Shown: positions 44,121 through 54,186 of the stretch, piece after piece
Layout of the letters: the number at the start of each line of letters is the position of its first letter
Position numbering within the stretch: the first letter of the stretch is position 1
Assembly: GCF_947498345.1 (NCBI RefSeq)
Contig: NZ_CANMJY010000012.1
Span: forward strand, 1-64,000
DNA: 64,000 nucleotides
Direction: 5' to 3'
From: an uncultured Winogradskyella sp.
Lineage (GTDB): Bacteria > Bacteroidota > Bacteroidia > Flavobacteriales > Flavobacteriaceae
Position numbers and translations under genes: made by a program
Notes under the pieces: generated by a model
The model's database searches: none
Told to the model about the DNA's origin: nothing
Seen by the model: the letters and a program-made list of their open reading frames with translations, nothing else

Positions 44121-45959
44121 ATGAGCACATTCCAGGAACTAGGTCTTAATGAAGACCTGCTTAACGCTATTACGGATTTAGGGTTTAAAACACCTAGTGA
44201 GGTCCAAGAAAAAGCTATCCCAATTTTATTAGAAGAAGAACGCGATCTTGTTGCCTTGGCACAAACAGGTACAGGTAAAACTGCAGCGTTTGGTTTTCCG
44301 ATGCTACAAAAAATAGATATAACGAGTAGAACGACCCAAGGTTTGATCTTGTCACCTACACGCGAGCTTTGCTTACAAATTACCAATGAGCTTAAACACT
44401 ATGGCAAACATTGTAACGGCTTAAATGTTGTCGCTATTTATGGTGGTGCCAGTATTACCGAACAAGCCAGACAAGTAAAGCGAGGAGCACAGATCATAGT
44501 GGCAACTCCGGGTCGTATGAAAGATATGATCAGCAGAAAGCTGGTAGACATTTCTAAAATACAATACAGCGTATTAGACGAAGCTGACGAGATGCTAAAC
44601 ATGGGCTTTTACGAAGATATTACAGATATCCTGTCGCATACTCCAGATGATAAAAGTACATGGTTATTTTCGGCTACAATGCCGAAAGAGGTCTCTATAA
44701 TTGCGAAGAAATTTATGTACGATCCTACAGAAATTACGGTAGGAAACAAAAATGAAAGTACAAATCAAGTATCTCACGAATATTATTTAGTAAACGCAAG
44801 AGATCGATACCAAGCGTTAAAACGTTTGTCAGATGCCAATCCAGAGATCTTCTCTGTAGTATTCTGTAGAACAAAACGCGATACACAAAAAGTTGCCGAA
44901 AACTTAATTGAAGATGGTTACAATGCTGGTGCTTTACATGGTGATTTAAGTCAGAATCAACGTGATTTAGTGATGAAATCGTTCAGAAACCGACAAATAC
45001 AGACATTGGTAGCAACAGATGTTGCTGCTCGTGGTATTGATGTTGATGATATTACACACGTTATACATTACCAATTGCCAGATGAACCAGAAATATACAC
45101 ACATAGATCTGGCCGAACAGGTCGTGCTGGAAAAACTGGCATCTCAATGGCCATTGTTTCTAAAAGTGAAGTTAGACGAATAAAAAGCATTGAGCGCATT
45201 ATTAAAAAACAATTTGAGAAGAAAGACATTCCTTCTGGGACTGATATTGTTGAAGTACAATTAATGGCTTTAGCTAATAAAATTCATAAGACCGAAACCA
45301 ATCATGAAATAGATAAGCACCTTGAAAGTATCAACGAATTATTCGCCGATACTGATAAAGATGAATTGATTAAAAAATTCTTTTCAGTAGAGTTTAACCG
45401 TTTCTTTAACTACTACCAAAAGTCTAAAGACTTAACCGTTTCAGACTCTAGAGGTTCTGACAGAGATAGTGGAGGCAGAGATTACGAAAAGCAATCTAAT
45501 GATACGCGTTATTTTATTAATGTTGGTCGCAAAGATGGTTTTGATTGGATGAAGCTAAAAGACTTCCTGAAAGAAGTTCTAGAATTGGGACGTGATGACG
45601 TCTTTAAAGTTGATGTAAAGGATAGTTTTTCATTTTTTAATACTGAGAAAACCTTACAAGAAAAAGTATTAGCTTTTTTTACAGACTATAAGCACGACGG
45701 TCGTTTTGTTAATGTAGAAGTGAGCGAAAATAGAGGTCGAAGCGGAGGCGGAAGACGTGACAGAGGTCGTGGAAAAGACGATAGACGCTCTGGCGGAAGA
45801 GGACGCAGACGTGACGAAAAACCTCGAGGAGATAGACGTTCGCGTAGAAGTGATAATTCAGAAAATCGAGGCGAAAGACGAAGTAGACGCTCAGATGACT
45901 CTAAACCCAGACGCTCTGGATCTGCTTCAGACCGACCTAGGCGTTCTCGTAGAAAATAG
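44121..45959 (+). CDS. DEAD-box ATP-dependent RNA helicase with DbpA-type domain and RG-rich tail
   Basis: A 612-aa RNA helicase. It has a Q motif (LGFKTPSEVQEKAIP), motif I AQTGTGKT (about 49-56), DEAD in VLDEADEM (about 153-160), SAT, and HRSGRTGRAGKTG (about 330-342). After the helicase core comes an insert (SKDLTVSDSRGSDRDSGG) and a DbpA-like RNA-binding domain (about 465-540; RYFINVGRKDGFDWMKLKDFL), then a long Arg/Gly/Ser-rich disordered tail. It probably works in ribosome assembly or mRNA turnover at low temperature. A structured leader precedes it and a terminator follows. Confidence 0.95.
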   Translation: MSTFQELGLNEDLLNAITDLGFKTPSEVQEKAIPILLEEERDLVALAQTGTGKTAAFGFPMLQKIDITSRTTQGLILSPTRELCLQITNELKHYGKHCNGLNVVAIYGGASITEQARQVKRGAQIIVATPGRMKDMISRKLVDISKIQYSVLDEADEMLNMGFYEDITDILSHTPDDKSTWLFSATMPKEVSIIAKKFMYDPTEITVGNKNESTNQVSHEYYLVNARDRYQALKRLSDANPEIFSVVFCRTKRDTQKVAENLIEDGYNAGALHGDLSQNQRDLVMKSFRNRQIQTLVATDVAARGIDVDDITHVIHYQLPDEPEIYTHRSGRTGRAGKTGISMAIVSKSEVRRIKSIERIIKKQFEKKDIPSGTDIVEVQLMALANKIHKTETNHEIDKHLESINELFADTDKDELIKKFFSVEFNRFFNYYQKSKDLTVSDSRGSDRDSGGRDYEKQSNDTRYFINVGRKDGFDWMKLKDFLKEVLELGRDDVFKVDVKDSFSFFNTEKTLQEKVLAFFTDYKHDGRFVNVEVSENRGRSGGGRRDRGRGKDDRRSGGRGRRRDEKPRGDRRSRRSDNSENRGERRSRRSDDSKPRRSGSASDRPRRSRRK

Positions 45960-45962
45960 TAT

Positions 45963-45991
45963 AAAAAAGTCTCTTAATTGAGGCTTTTTTT
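45963..45991 (+). terminator. Terminator of the DEAD-box helicase gene
   Basis: AAAAAGTCTC (45964-45973) pairs with GAGGCTTTTT (45980-45989) around TTAATT, with one G-T pair, followed by further Ts. Confidence 0.85.
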
Positions 45992-46082
45992 AGGCATAAT
46001 TGTTGTTAATATTAAGTCAAATCTGTAATTGAAAGACACAAAATCCGTTTTGTTTAGTACCTTTACAACGTAATCAACACTA

Positions 46083-46895
46083 ATGCGATACTTACTAATT
46101 ATATTTCTATGTTTTACTTCGGTTTATAGCCATAGTCAAGACAGTACAGCCACCAAAATACCAGAAACCGTCAAAGGAACAATTATCAGTTCTTCTACTG
46201 ACGAAATCTTAAGTGAAGTTAATATTGTAAACATCAATAAAGTTATTGGTACTGCAACAGATGACAATGGTGAGTTTGAAATTAAAGCATCAGTTAATGA
46301 CACTTTGCATTTGTCTTATCTAGGCTATAAGTCCATAAAAGTTAGAGTCACCAACGATTGGTTAAAGTATGGAAATACACAAATAGCCATGACAGAACTC
46401 GCTTTGGCTTTAGAAGAGGTTACAGTAAAACAATTAGAACTTACGGGCTATTTAGAAGTGGACATGAAGCAAGTTCCTATTCGATCTAATAATCAATATA
46501 GAATTTCTGGTTTGTATGGTAAAGCGTATGAAGGTGGAAAAACCAATATTGCTACCAAGGTTTTAGGCGCAATTTTTAATCCTGCTGATTTCTTGTACAA
46601 CATGTTTGGTAAAAAGCCTAACGAAATGCGTAAGCTAAAAAAGATGAAGGAAGATGATGAAATCAGAAATCAACTTGCTAAACGTTTTGATAGAGAAATG
46701 CTTATCGTATTACTACAAGTCACTAAATACGATCTAGACGAAATTGTAAATCAATGTAATTACTCCAAAGATTTTATAAATACCGCAAATGACCTTCAGG
46801 TACTAGACGCTATAAGCGAATGTTACGAAGAATATAAAGTGATTCAAAGAAGTAGTGAGCGCAAAAAACGTAAAAAGAAAAAGAACAAAGCTTAA
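46083..46895 (+). CDS. Secreted protein with CarboxypepD_reg-like domain
   Basis: A 270-aa protein with a signal peptide (about 1-18, YSHSQ) and an N-terminal beta-sandwich like the carboxypeptidase regulatory-like domain of Bacteroidota (VKGTIISSSTDEILSEVNI...GEFEIKASVNDTLHLSYLGYK, about 30-90). That domain usually precedes TonB receptors, but no barrel follows here. The C-terminal half is helical and ends in a very basic tail (ERKKRKKKKNKA). The function is unknown; it is probably periplasmic or outer-membrane associated. It converges on the VOC gene with a 9-base gap. Confidence 0.8.
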   Translation: MRYLLIIFLCFTSVYSHSQDSTATKIPETVKGTIISSSTDEILSEVNIVNINKVIGTATDDNGEFEIKASVNDTLHLSYLGYKSIKVRVTNDWLKYGNTQIAMTELALALEEVTVKQLELTGYLEVDMKQVPIRSNNQYRISGLYGKAYEGGKTNIATKVLGAIFNPADFLYNMFGKKPNEMRKLKKMKEDDEIRNQLAKRFDREMLIVLLQVTKYDLDEIVNQCNYSKDFINTANDLQVLDAISECYEEYKVIQRSSERKKRKKKKNKA

Positions 46896-46904
46896 AAAAT
46901 ACGT

Positions 46905-47267
46905 TTAAGCATTTGAGTGTAATGCTACCCTATTCCCTTCTGTATCTATAAAAACTCCCATAAAACCATGTTCATCAGAGATTTTAGTTTTGGGTTGATA
47001 AATTTTTCCACCTGCAACTTCAACGCTATCTAATTCATTTTGCACATCCTGGGACATAAAATAAACCAACGTTCCTTCTTTACTAGGAATATAAGATTCT
47101 TGTTTAATTAACGTTCCTGTAGCACCATAGGCGCCATTATTATCAGGGAACCATCCCATTTTTAACTCTCCAAAATCAACATCTTTCACTTCGATATTAA
47201 AAACGGTTTCATAAAACTGTTTTGCACGTTGCATATCGTTTACCGGAATTTCAAACCAACCTACCAT
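46905..47267 (-). CDS. VOC (glyoxalase/bleomycin resistance) family protein
   Basis: A 120-aa protein of one vicinal-oxygen-chelate unit pair. It starts VGWFEIPVNDMQRAKQFYETVFNIEV and ends GFMGVFIDTEGNRVALHSN, the usual beta-alpha-beta-beta-beta arrangement. Enzymatic activity cannot be inferred, because members range from dioxygenases to binding proteins. It starts 5 bases after an SRPBCC gene and is probably co-transcribed with it. Confidence 0.9.
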   Translation of the reverse strand: MVGWFEIPVNDMQRAKQFYETVFNIEVKDVDFGELKMGWFPDNNGAYGATGTLIKQESYIPSKEGTLVYFMSQDVQNELDSVEVAGGKIYQPKTKISDEHGFMGVFIDTEGNRVALHSNA

Positions 47268-47272
47268 TATTA

Positions 47273-47803
47273 TTATTTTGCTTCTAAAATACGTTTTAAC
47301 TCACTCAAACCTTCCTGAAAATCTTTTCCAACGGTTTTATCCATATTAAAAAATAAAAAGAAAATATTTGAAGGTGGTTTATTGATACCTGAAAATCCCC
47401 AAATGATCTCTGTAGAATTATCATCAACCTCTCTTAAAGTTAAATAAGCATCAGATTGAGATTTCCATGGTTTATAAAATCGCAATTGACTATTAATGGA
47501 TTTATTTTTAGTAATAGAAATGATTTCCTGTTCACCAGTACCAACCTCTTTGTTGCCTTCCCATCTCGAGATAAAGCCAACCTCTCCATCAGTACCTGTA
47601 TACTCTTGCTTCATATTAGGATCTTTCTTTTTCCATGGCGACCATTCGTTTTGGTTTTTAATATACTTTAAGTAATTAAATACTTCAGGAACAGGTCTAT
47701 TAATCGTAATTTTTCTACTTACATTGTAAGTTTTAGGAGCAATTAAAGCGAGTAAAATTATGACACCTACAATAGCAAGTACCACGTATAGTAATACCAT
47801 CAT
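47273..47803 (-). CDS. Membrane-anchored SRPBCC family protein
   Basis: A 176-aa protein with one N-terminal membrane helix (VLLYVVLAIVGVIILLALIAP, about 3-23) followed by a polyketide-cyclase/SRPBCC domain (NVSRKITINRPVPEVFNYLKYI...). ATGs at 47803 and 47800 are equally possible starts. It is followed after 5 bases by the VOC gene. Ligand and function are unknown. Confidence 0.88.
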   Translation of the reverse strand: MMVLLYVVLAIVGVIILLALIAPKTYNVSRKITINRPVPEVFNYLKYIKNQNEWSPWKKKDPNMKQEYTGTDGEVGFISRWEGNKEVGTGEQEIISITKNKSINSQLRFYKPWKSQSDAYLTLREVDDNSTEIIWGFSGINKPPSNIFFLFFNMDKTVGKDFQEGLSELKRILEAK

Positions 47804-47843
47804 AATATTTTAGATTTTAGTTAGTGTTATAAATTTACAAAAA

Positions 47844-48500
47844 TTAAGTTTTTGACTTGTAATGTTTAAGGATAGAATCGTAGTTTTTAATAGTCTTCTT
47901 AACCCAATCCAAACGTTTTTCTATAATTTCCTCTTCAGTCAATTGCCATTTTATATTGGATTTTCTCAATTTTGAAGTTGTATGTTGAAGTATAATTGCT
48001 GCGGAAACCGAAATATTTAAACTCTCTGTAAAACCTACCATCGGTATTTTTAAAAAGCAATCTGCATTATCAAGAACCTGTTGCGATAAGCCTTCTGTTT
48101 CTCTACCAAAGAAAAAACAAGATTTTTTAGAAATATCGAAATCGATTAACTCACAATCTTCAACATGTGGTGTTGTCGCTACAATTTGATAGCCTTTAGA
48201 TTTTAAATCTTCAATACAAGACGTCGTAGTATTGTAGCGGTTTAAATCCACCCATTTTTGCGCTCCCATTGCAATTTCCCTATCGATACGTTTAGAGTTG
48301 ACTTCTTCAACAATGTTAACTTCCTGTATACCAAACACATCGCAAGAACGAATTACAGCACTTGTATTGTGTAGCTGATAAACATCTTCTGTAGCAACAG
48401 TAAAATACTTTGTCCGTTGCGATAAAACCTCCTCAAAACGCTTGCGTCTTTTTTCTGTAAGGTAGGATTCTAAATAATCAAGAAGTTTTAAATCTATCAT
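47844..48500 (-). CDS. TrmH family RNA 2'-O-methyltransferase
   Basis: A 218-aa SPOUT methyltransferase, probably for tRNA (Gm18 by similarity of the family). Motif 2 is FFGRETEGLSQQVLDNAD (about 124-141) and motif 3 is IPMVGFTESLNISVSAAI (about 147-164); the deep knot would form there. ATG at 48500 (IDLKLLDYLESYLTEKRR) is chosen; the frame extends to 48539 but with sequence unlike the family and overlapping a promoter-like box. It is a single gene. Confidence 0.9.
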   Translation of the reverse strand: MIDLKLLDYLESYLTEKRRKRFEEVLSQRTKYFTVATEDVYQLHNTSAVIRSCDVFGIQEVNIVEEVNSKRIDREIAMGAQKWVDLNRYNTTTSCIEDLKSKGYQIVATTPHVEDCELIDFDISKKSCFFFGRETEGLSQQVLDNADCFLKIPMVGFTESLNISVSAAIILQHTTSKLRKSNIKWQLTEEEIIEKRLDWVKKTIKNYDSILKHYKSKT

Positions 48501-48504
48501 AATC

Positions 48505-48534
48505 CAAAAATAAGGAATGTCACTACAAATGCAG
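48505..48534 (-). promoter_or_regulatory. Promoter-like sequence of the trmH-type gene
   Basis: The minus strand has CTG (48534-48532, one mismatch to TTG), 19 bases, then TATTTTTG (48512-48505). The ATG follows after only 4 bases, so the mRNA would be leaderless or nearly so. Confidence 0.5.
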
Positions 48535-48670
48535 CACAATTGAATTTCTAATATTATAGATGTACTACACTATATAAAGCAAGAAGCATCTTCATTACAT
48601 GCCTTTATTTTTATTATAACTAATGAATTTATGAATTTTCAATTTCGCAGGAATTAGGTAAATTCGCTGT

Positions 48671-50773
48671 ATGAGTGTGAATTTACAAACACCTATTGAT
48701 TATCTCAAAGGAGTAGGACCTAATAGAGCAGATTTATTACGCTCAGAGTTAGGAATACACACGTACCAGGACCTTATAAATCTATTCCCAAATCGTTACA
48801 TAGATCGCACTAAATATTACAAAATTAATGAGCTACAACGTAACAACGCAGAAGTACAAGTTATTGGCGTTATCACAGGTTTTAGAGAAGTAGCTCAAAA
48901 ACGTGGTAAACGTTTGATAGCAGATTTTAAAGATGACACCGAAACGATGGAATTGGTGTGGTTTAGAGGACAAAAATGGATTAGAGAAAGCCTTAAAATT
49001 GGTAAATCTTATGTTATTTTCGGAAAGATAAATTGGTATAGTGGCAAATTCAGTATGCCACACCCAGAACTGGAACTACAGTCTGAGCATGAAAATAACT
49101 TGCGCTCAACTATGCAAGCTATTTACCCTTCAACAGAAAAACTATCTAATAAAGGCATTAGTAATCGTGTTGTTGCAAAAATTATGCAAAATTTATTTTT
49201 AGAAACCAAAGGTAAGTTTGCTGAGACCATATCTAATTCTATTAGAGAAGAACTAAAATTGTTGTCAAAATCTGATGCCCTTTTCAATGTTCACTTTCCT
49301 AAAAACCCAGACCTACTTTCCAGAGCTCAGTTTAGATTAAAATTTGAAGAGTTATTTTATATTCAATTGCAATTGATTCTAAAAAATCTTATCCATAAAT
49401 CAAAAATAAAAGGTTTTGTATTTGATAAAATTGGAGACTATTTTAATACATTTTATAAAGACCATTTACCTTTTGAATTAACCAATGCTCAAAAGCGCGT
49501 TTTAAAGGAAATTAGACACGATTTAGGTAGCAATGCGCAAATGAATCGTCTTTTACAAGGAGATGTAGGTTCTGGGAAAACCATAGTTGCTTTTATGTCA
49601 ATATTGATGGGACTTGATAACGGTTTTCAATGCTGTCTAATGGCGCCAACTGAAATTTTGTCAGTTCAGCACTATAATGGACTAATTAAATTATGTAATA
49701 AATTGAATATCAGTATTTCAATATTAACAGGTTCAAGTAAAACTTCAGAACGTCGCGATATTCACAAAAATCTTGAAAATGGTAATTTACAAATCTTAAT
49801 TGGCACGCATGCCCTACTTGAAGATAAGGTAAAATTTAAAAATTTAGGGCTGGCAATTATAGACGAACAGCATCGGTTTGGAGTAAAACAAAGAAGTAAA
49901 TTATGGAAGAAAAATACGTCACCTCCGCACATACTCGTCATGACCGCAACACCAATTCCAAGAACTTTAGCCATGTCTGTTTATGGTGACTTAGATATCT
50001 CCGTAATTGATGAATTACCTGAAGGAAGAAAACCCATAAAAACTGTACATCGTTATGATAATAATCGACTGAAGGTTTTTAAATTTATGAAAGATGAAAT
50101 TGCGAAAGGCAGGCAAATTTATGTGGTCTATCCTTTAATCCAGGAAAGTGAGAAAATGGATTATAAAGATTTAATGGATGGTTACGAGAGCATCTCTAGA
50201 GAATTTCCAATGCCTAATTATCAGATTTCCATTGTCCATGGCAAAATGAAAGCTACAGATAAGGATTATGAGATGCAACGTTTTGCAGAAGGCAAAACCA
50301 ATATCATGGTAGCTACCACTGTCATTGAAGTTGGTGTTAATGTACCCAATGCATCAGTAATGGTAATAGAAAGTGCTGAACGTTTTGGCTTATCGCAACT
50401 ACATCAATTACGCGGTCGTGTTGGTCGTGGTGCTGAACAAAGTTATTGTATTCTAATGACTAGTCACAAGCTTAGTAATGATAGTAAAACAAGACTAGAA
50501 ACCATGGTGCGCTCTAGTGATGGTTTTGAAATTGCAGAAGTAGACTTAAAACTGCGCGGACCTGGAGATATTATGGGTACCCAACAAAGTGGAGTCTTAA
50601 ATCTTAGAATTGCAGATATTGTAAAGGATAAAGATATTTTAGAGCAAGCACGTTACTTTGCCAAATCTGTTTTAAAACTAGATCCCAGCTTAGCTTTACC
50701 AGAGCATAAAGTGATCTTAAATACCTATAGACAAATGAGCAAGTATCGTAATATTTGGAATTATATTAGTTAA
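48671..50773 (+). CDS. recG: ATP-dependent DNA helicase RecG
   Basis: A 700-aa helicase that reverses stalled forks and processes recombination intermediates. It has the N-terminal wedge/OB domain (about 1-160; YLKGVGPNRADLLRSELGI), helicase motif I GDVGSGKT (about 297-304), motif II DEQH in IDEQHRFGVKQR, motif III TATPIPRTL, motif VI QLRGRVGRGAEQSY, and the C-terminal TRG region. The length is normal. It is divergent from the trmH-type gene. Confidence 0.97.
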   Translation: MSVNLQTPIDYLKGVGPNRADLLRSELGIHTYQDLINLFPNRYIDRTKYYKINELQRNNAEVQVIGVITGFREVAQKRGKRLIADFKDDTETMELVWFRGQKWIRESLKIGKSYVIFGKINWYSGKFSMPHPELELQSEHENNLRSTMQAIYPSTEKLSNKGISNRVVAKIMQNLFLETKGKFAETISNSIREELKLLSKSDALFNVHFPKNPDLLSRAQFRLKFEELFYIQLQLILKNLIHKSKIKGFVFDKIGDYFNTFYKDHLPFELTNAQKRVLKEIRHDLGSNAQMNRLLQGDVGSGKTIVAFMSILMGLDNGFQCCLMAPTEILSVQHYNGLIKLCNKLNISISILTGSSKTSERRDIHKNLENGNLQILIGTHALLEDKVKFKNLGLAIIDEQHRFGVKQRSKLWKKNTSPPHILVMTATPIPRTLAMSVYGDLDISVIDELPEGRKPIKTVHRYDNNRLKVFKFMKDEIAKGRQIYVVYPLIQESEKMDYKDLMDGYESISREFPMPNYQISIVHGKMKATDKDYEMQRFAEGKTNIMVATTVIEVGVNVPNASVMVIESAERFGLSQLHQLRGRVGRGAEQSYCILMTSHKLSNDSKTRLETMVRSSDGFEIAEVDLKLRGPGDIMGTQQSGVLNLRIADIVKDKDILEQARYFAKSVLKLDPSLALPEHKVILNTYRQMSKYRNIWNYIS

Positions 50774-50822
50774 TATTTTTTTAAATATTAACATATGTAT
50801 AATACAACTTATATCTTTAATT

Positions 50823-51918
50823 ATGGCTTTACTCTCGGTTTTACTTTTGCTTGGTACTTTCAATGGTATTTTAATTTCTATAGTATTACTATATCAAAGT
50901 AATGTGAAGCAGAAAAAAAAATTTATTTTTAGCAATTCTGCTGATAATAATTTCGGGTTATTTATTAAAACATTATTTATTTATAACCTACAAAGCAGAA
51001 AATACACCACATTTAATTGCAGCTTTTATACCATTATTATTTTTAATAGGCCCTTTGTTTTACTTTTATATAAAGTTCAATTTTAAAGCGTCTATAAACC
51101 TAAAATCCTTATTACATCTTCTCCCAACAATAATAAGTTTTCTAATGATCCTCCCTTTCTATCTAAAATCAGGAAGAGAGAAATATATTTTATATTTAAA
51201 CGGACATCATTATTTCCCATACAAAGGTTTTATATATACCTGCTTAGGCTTTTCATTGGTGTTTTATGGATTAAGGACTCTGTTTTATATTAAAAGAAAT
51301 TCTAAAAGTATAGATGGGAGAAGAACTAAGTTAGTACACTTAAAGTGGGTAAAACATTATACCTTATTATTTCTAACTATTTCACTCTGCTATATAATAT
51401 GCCTATCAATTATATCATTTTCTTATTTTCATCATTTCGAAGTTTTTTTAAGTATCATTCTTATATTTTCATTACTAATCCATTTTGTTGGTTTTAGAGC
51501 TATTATTGAATCTAATATAATTTCAGAAAAACCCACAATAAAGTCCAATAAACTACTCTCAGACGAGAAGACATCGTATATCAAGAAGGAGATAATCTAT
51601 CTTTTGGAAGTAGATGAAGTGTATACAAAAAATGATTTATCTTCTCAGTTTTTTACCACTAAACTTCAAATAAACACACAATATTTGTCTTATGTTATTA
51701 ATAATGAATTTAACTGCAACCTCACACATCTAATAAACTCATACCGCATAGTTAAAGCTAAACAAATGATAAATGATAAAGATTATAATCATTTAAACCT
51801 CCTCGGTATTGCAATGGAAGTAGGTTTCAATACAAAAAACACATTTATCAGAGCATTTAAAAAACATACCGGAATGACACCTACAAAATACAAAGCATCG
51901 TTATTTATATTTTCCTAA
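50823..51918 (+). pseudogene. Membrane AraC-family regulator interrupted by a frameshift in a run of nine A
   Basis: Two overlapping frames together encode one protein. 50823-51086 gives the N-terminus (MALLSVLLLLGTFNGILISI...NVKQ). 51055-51918 gives the later helices and a C-terminal AraC helix-turn-helix (LTHLINSYRIVKAKQMI...GFNTKNTFIRAFKKHTG). Removing one A from the run at 50913-50921 joins them into a 364-aa protein whose new middle (NLFLAILLIISGYLLKHYLF) is a normal membrane segment. Such proteins combine several membrane helices with AraC DNA binding. It may be a true pseudogene, a phase-variable gene, a gene rescued by slippage, or a sequencing error. Confidence 0.8.
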
Positions 51919-52029
51919 TAAATTAAAAGTTTCATAAAATGTGGTACCAATTTATAAATTGTGGCTCAGGAATGATTAAAATATAATTTCTTTAATCAAA
52001 AATTTGATAAACATAAATTGTACACTAAA

Positions 52030-54111
52030 ATGAACCGTTCCTCCTTATCTCTGTTACTGTTTTTAGCATTAAACAGCTTAATGTTTGCTCAACTACCATT
52101 AGACACAATAGTTCACAATAGTACTATTTATGATGTGGAAATCTCTAAAGACAATTCAAAGATATTGTATGCTGGTAAAGACTCTATTGCTTACATATGG
52201 CATGCAGATACCAGAAAAATAATTAAACTTAAAGGGCATGATCATGCCGTATCTTCCATAAGCTACAACGATAAACACAAATCAATTATATCTGCTGATT
52301 ACAGCGGAAATATTTACCAATGGAATGATAATGGAGACTTATTAAAAAAGCAGAAAGTACATAATGATGCTACAATAAAAATATATCAACAAGACGATTT
52401 TATAAGTACAGCCAGTAGAGATAAAACTGTAAACATCTGGAAAAGAAATGAGAATGCAAAGACTACTCTAATTGGTCATTCAAAACAAGTTAATGATATT
52501 AAGTATTATGCTAAAAAGAAATATATTATTACTGGTAGTTGGGATAAGACAATTAAAGTATGGAGCCTTAATGGTGATTTAATAAAGTCTATAGAGCCTC
52601 ATGATTCTGGTATAAGAACTCTAGCAATTTTGGAAAACAAAAATTATGTAATGGCTGGGCATCGTGATGGAAAAATTACTATTACAGATTTTATTAATGA
52701 TAAATTAATAAAAAAAATAGATGCTCATGGAGACATAGTAACTGATATTGAACTCGTTGAAAACGAAGACTTTTTTATATCTAGCAGTGCAGATAAATCT
52801 ATATCCTTTTGGGATACTGATGGCAACTATATTTCTAGTATTAATGGTCACACTTCTTATGTCTCAGGAATATCATATTCTAACGGTTTATTGGTTTCAT
52901 CTAGTGGCTCACCTGACAATTCAATTAAGATTTGGAACGCAAGTTTAAACAATTTAAAACCTCAAAAAAAATACTCTTGTAATAACAAAGGTTTTGATAA
53001 TTTAAAACCAATCATAGGCACTTGGTTTGTAAATACAAAAGACCGCACCGCTATAGATGTTTATCAAAATAATACTGGTTATGCAATCACAAAACCGAAT
53101 ATAGATGGTTGTGGAGTTACTATTAATCTCTCGGGAAGTTATAAAAATCATCCATATGCCCTAAATATGAATTTAATGACTTTGGACCGTTCAAATGCAC
53201 AGATGTCAACGGTAGATTCTGAACATGGCTCATTCTCTTTATTTAATGGCAAAATTAAAGATAATTCTATTGAGTTATTATGGTATAGAGATATTGAAAA
53301 AAAGAAGCTGCAATCAAAATATAAAATGACAATTATAAGTGAAGATGCATTTGAATTTTCATCATATTTATCCACCGATTATGGTAACTACTGGGCTTTA
53401 ACTTACGAAAGAAAATATCAAAGAATAAAGCATAAAGCGATACACTTTAAAACAAAAGATAGCGTAACTGTCTATGGAGACTCATATACTATCAACAAAA
53501 CATACCCAACTATTCTTTTGTTTCATCAAGGAGGCTCTAATTCACGAGGAGAGTATAAAGACATTAAGCAAAAGCTTTTAAGCAATGGTTATAATATTAT
53601 AACCATTGACCAACGTGTTGGAGGCTCTTTATATTATGGAAATTATAATAGAACAATAATGAATTCAATAAAGAAGGACTTTGATTATTGTGAAGCTTAT
53701 CCAGACTTAGAAGCTACTTTAGATTATGCAATTAAAAGCAACTATACTGGAAAAAAAATATTATGGGGCAGTAGTTATAGCGCAGCTTTGGCTATACAGT
53801 TAAGTAGCAAAAACGCAAAAGATGTAGATGCAATATTAGCCTTCTCCCCATCAACAGGGAATGCAGTAGCTAAATGCCACCCAAACTCATATTTAGAAAA
53901 AAACAAAAAACCATTATTGCTCTTAAGACCCAAAAGAGAAATGCATCGAGAAAGCTCCATTATCCAATTTAATCTGGCTGAAAAGTATGGACATCAGACT
54001 TATATTGCTGAACATGGAATCCATGGATCTTCTATGTTGGTTGAAAAACGTGTTAACGCTAACGTAGATGATAACTGGGAAATTGTCTTAGCGTTTTTAA
54101 AGAAAATATAA
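52030..54111 (+). CDS. Secreted WD40-repeat protein fused to an alpha/beta hydrolase
   Basis: A 693-aa protein. It has a signal peptide (about 1-22, LMFAQ), then WD40-like repeats (about 30-310; blades ending IYQWND, NIWKRN, IKVWSL, SFWDTD, IKIWNA), a middle beta domain (about 325-470), and a C-terminal hydrolase (about 480-693). The hydrolase has the oxyanion region LLFHQGGSNS, a nucleophile elbow WGSSYSAA (Ser about 581) and a likely catalytic His in AEHGIHGSS. The layout recalls S9 peptidases but with a WD40 propeller. ATG at 52030 is preferred over the TTG at 52018. The substrate is unknown. Confidence 0.85.
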   Translation: MNRSSLSLLLFLALNSLMFAQLPLDTIVHNSTIYDVEISKDNSKILYAGKDSIAYIWHADTRKIIKLKGHDHAVSSISYNDKHKSIISADYSGNIYQWNDNGDLLKKQKVHNDATIKIYQQDDFISTASRDKTVNIWKRNENAKTTLIGHSKQVNDIKYYAKKKYIITGSWDKTIKVWSLNGDLIKSIEPHDSGIRTLAILENKNYVMAGHRDGKITITDFINDKLIKKIDAHGDIVTDIELVENEDFFISSSADKSISFWDTDGNYISSINGHTSYVSGISYSNGLLVSSSGSPDNSIKIWNASLNNLKPQKKYSCNNKGFDNLKPIIGTWFVNTKDRTAIDVYQNNTGYAITKPNIDGCGVTINLSGSYKNHPYALNMNLMTLDRSNAQMSTVDSEHGSFSLFNGKIKDNSIELLWYRDIEKKKLQSKYKMTIISEDAFEFSSYLSTDYGNYWALTYERKYQRIKHKAIHFKTKDSVTVYGDSYTINKTYPTILLFHQGGSNSRGEYKDIKQKLLSNGYNIITIDQRVGGSLYYGNYNRTIMNSIKKDFDYCEAYPDLEATLDYAIKSNYTGKKILWGSSYSAALAIQLSSKNAKDVDAILAFSPSTGNAVAKCHPNSYLEKNKKPLLLLRPKREMHRESSIIQFNLAEKYGHQTYIAEHGIHGSSMLVEKRVNANVDDNWEIVLAFLKKI

Positions 54112-54116
54112 TTAAA

Positions 54117-54150
54117 AAAAGGCCTGGCACCAACAACGACCAGACCTTTT
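54117..54150. terminator. Bidirectional terminator
   Basis: AAAAGGCCTGG (54117-54127) pairs with CCAGACCTTTT (54140-54150) with one mismatch, between the convergent WD40-hydrolase and DUF2911 genes. Confidence 0.8.
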
Positions 54151-54186
54151 AAAACACAACTGTACGTGTTTTTGCTGATGAATATT

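Noticed and set aside
45757..45981. Frame overlapping the RG-rich tail of the DEAD-box helicase
   Set aside because: It results from repetitive arginine/glycine codons read in another frame. The helicase frame is the real one.
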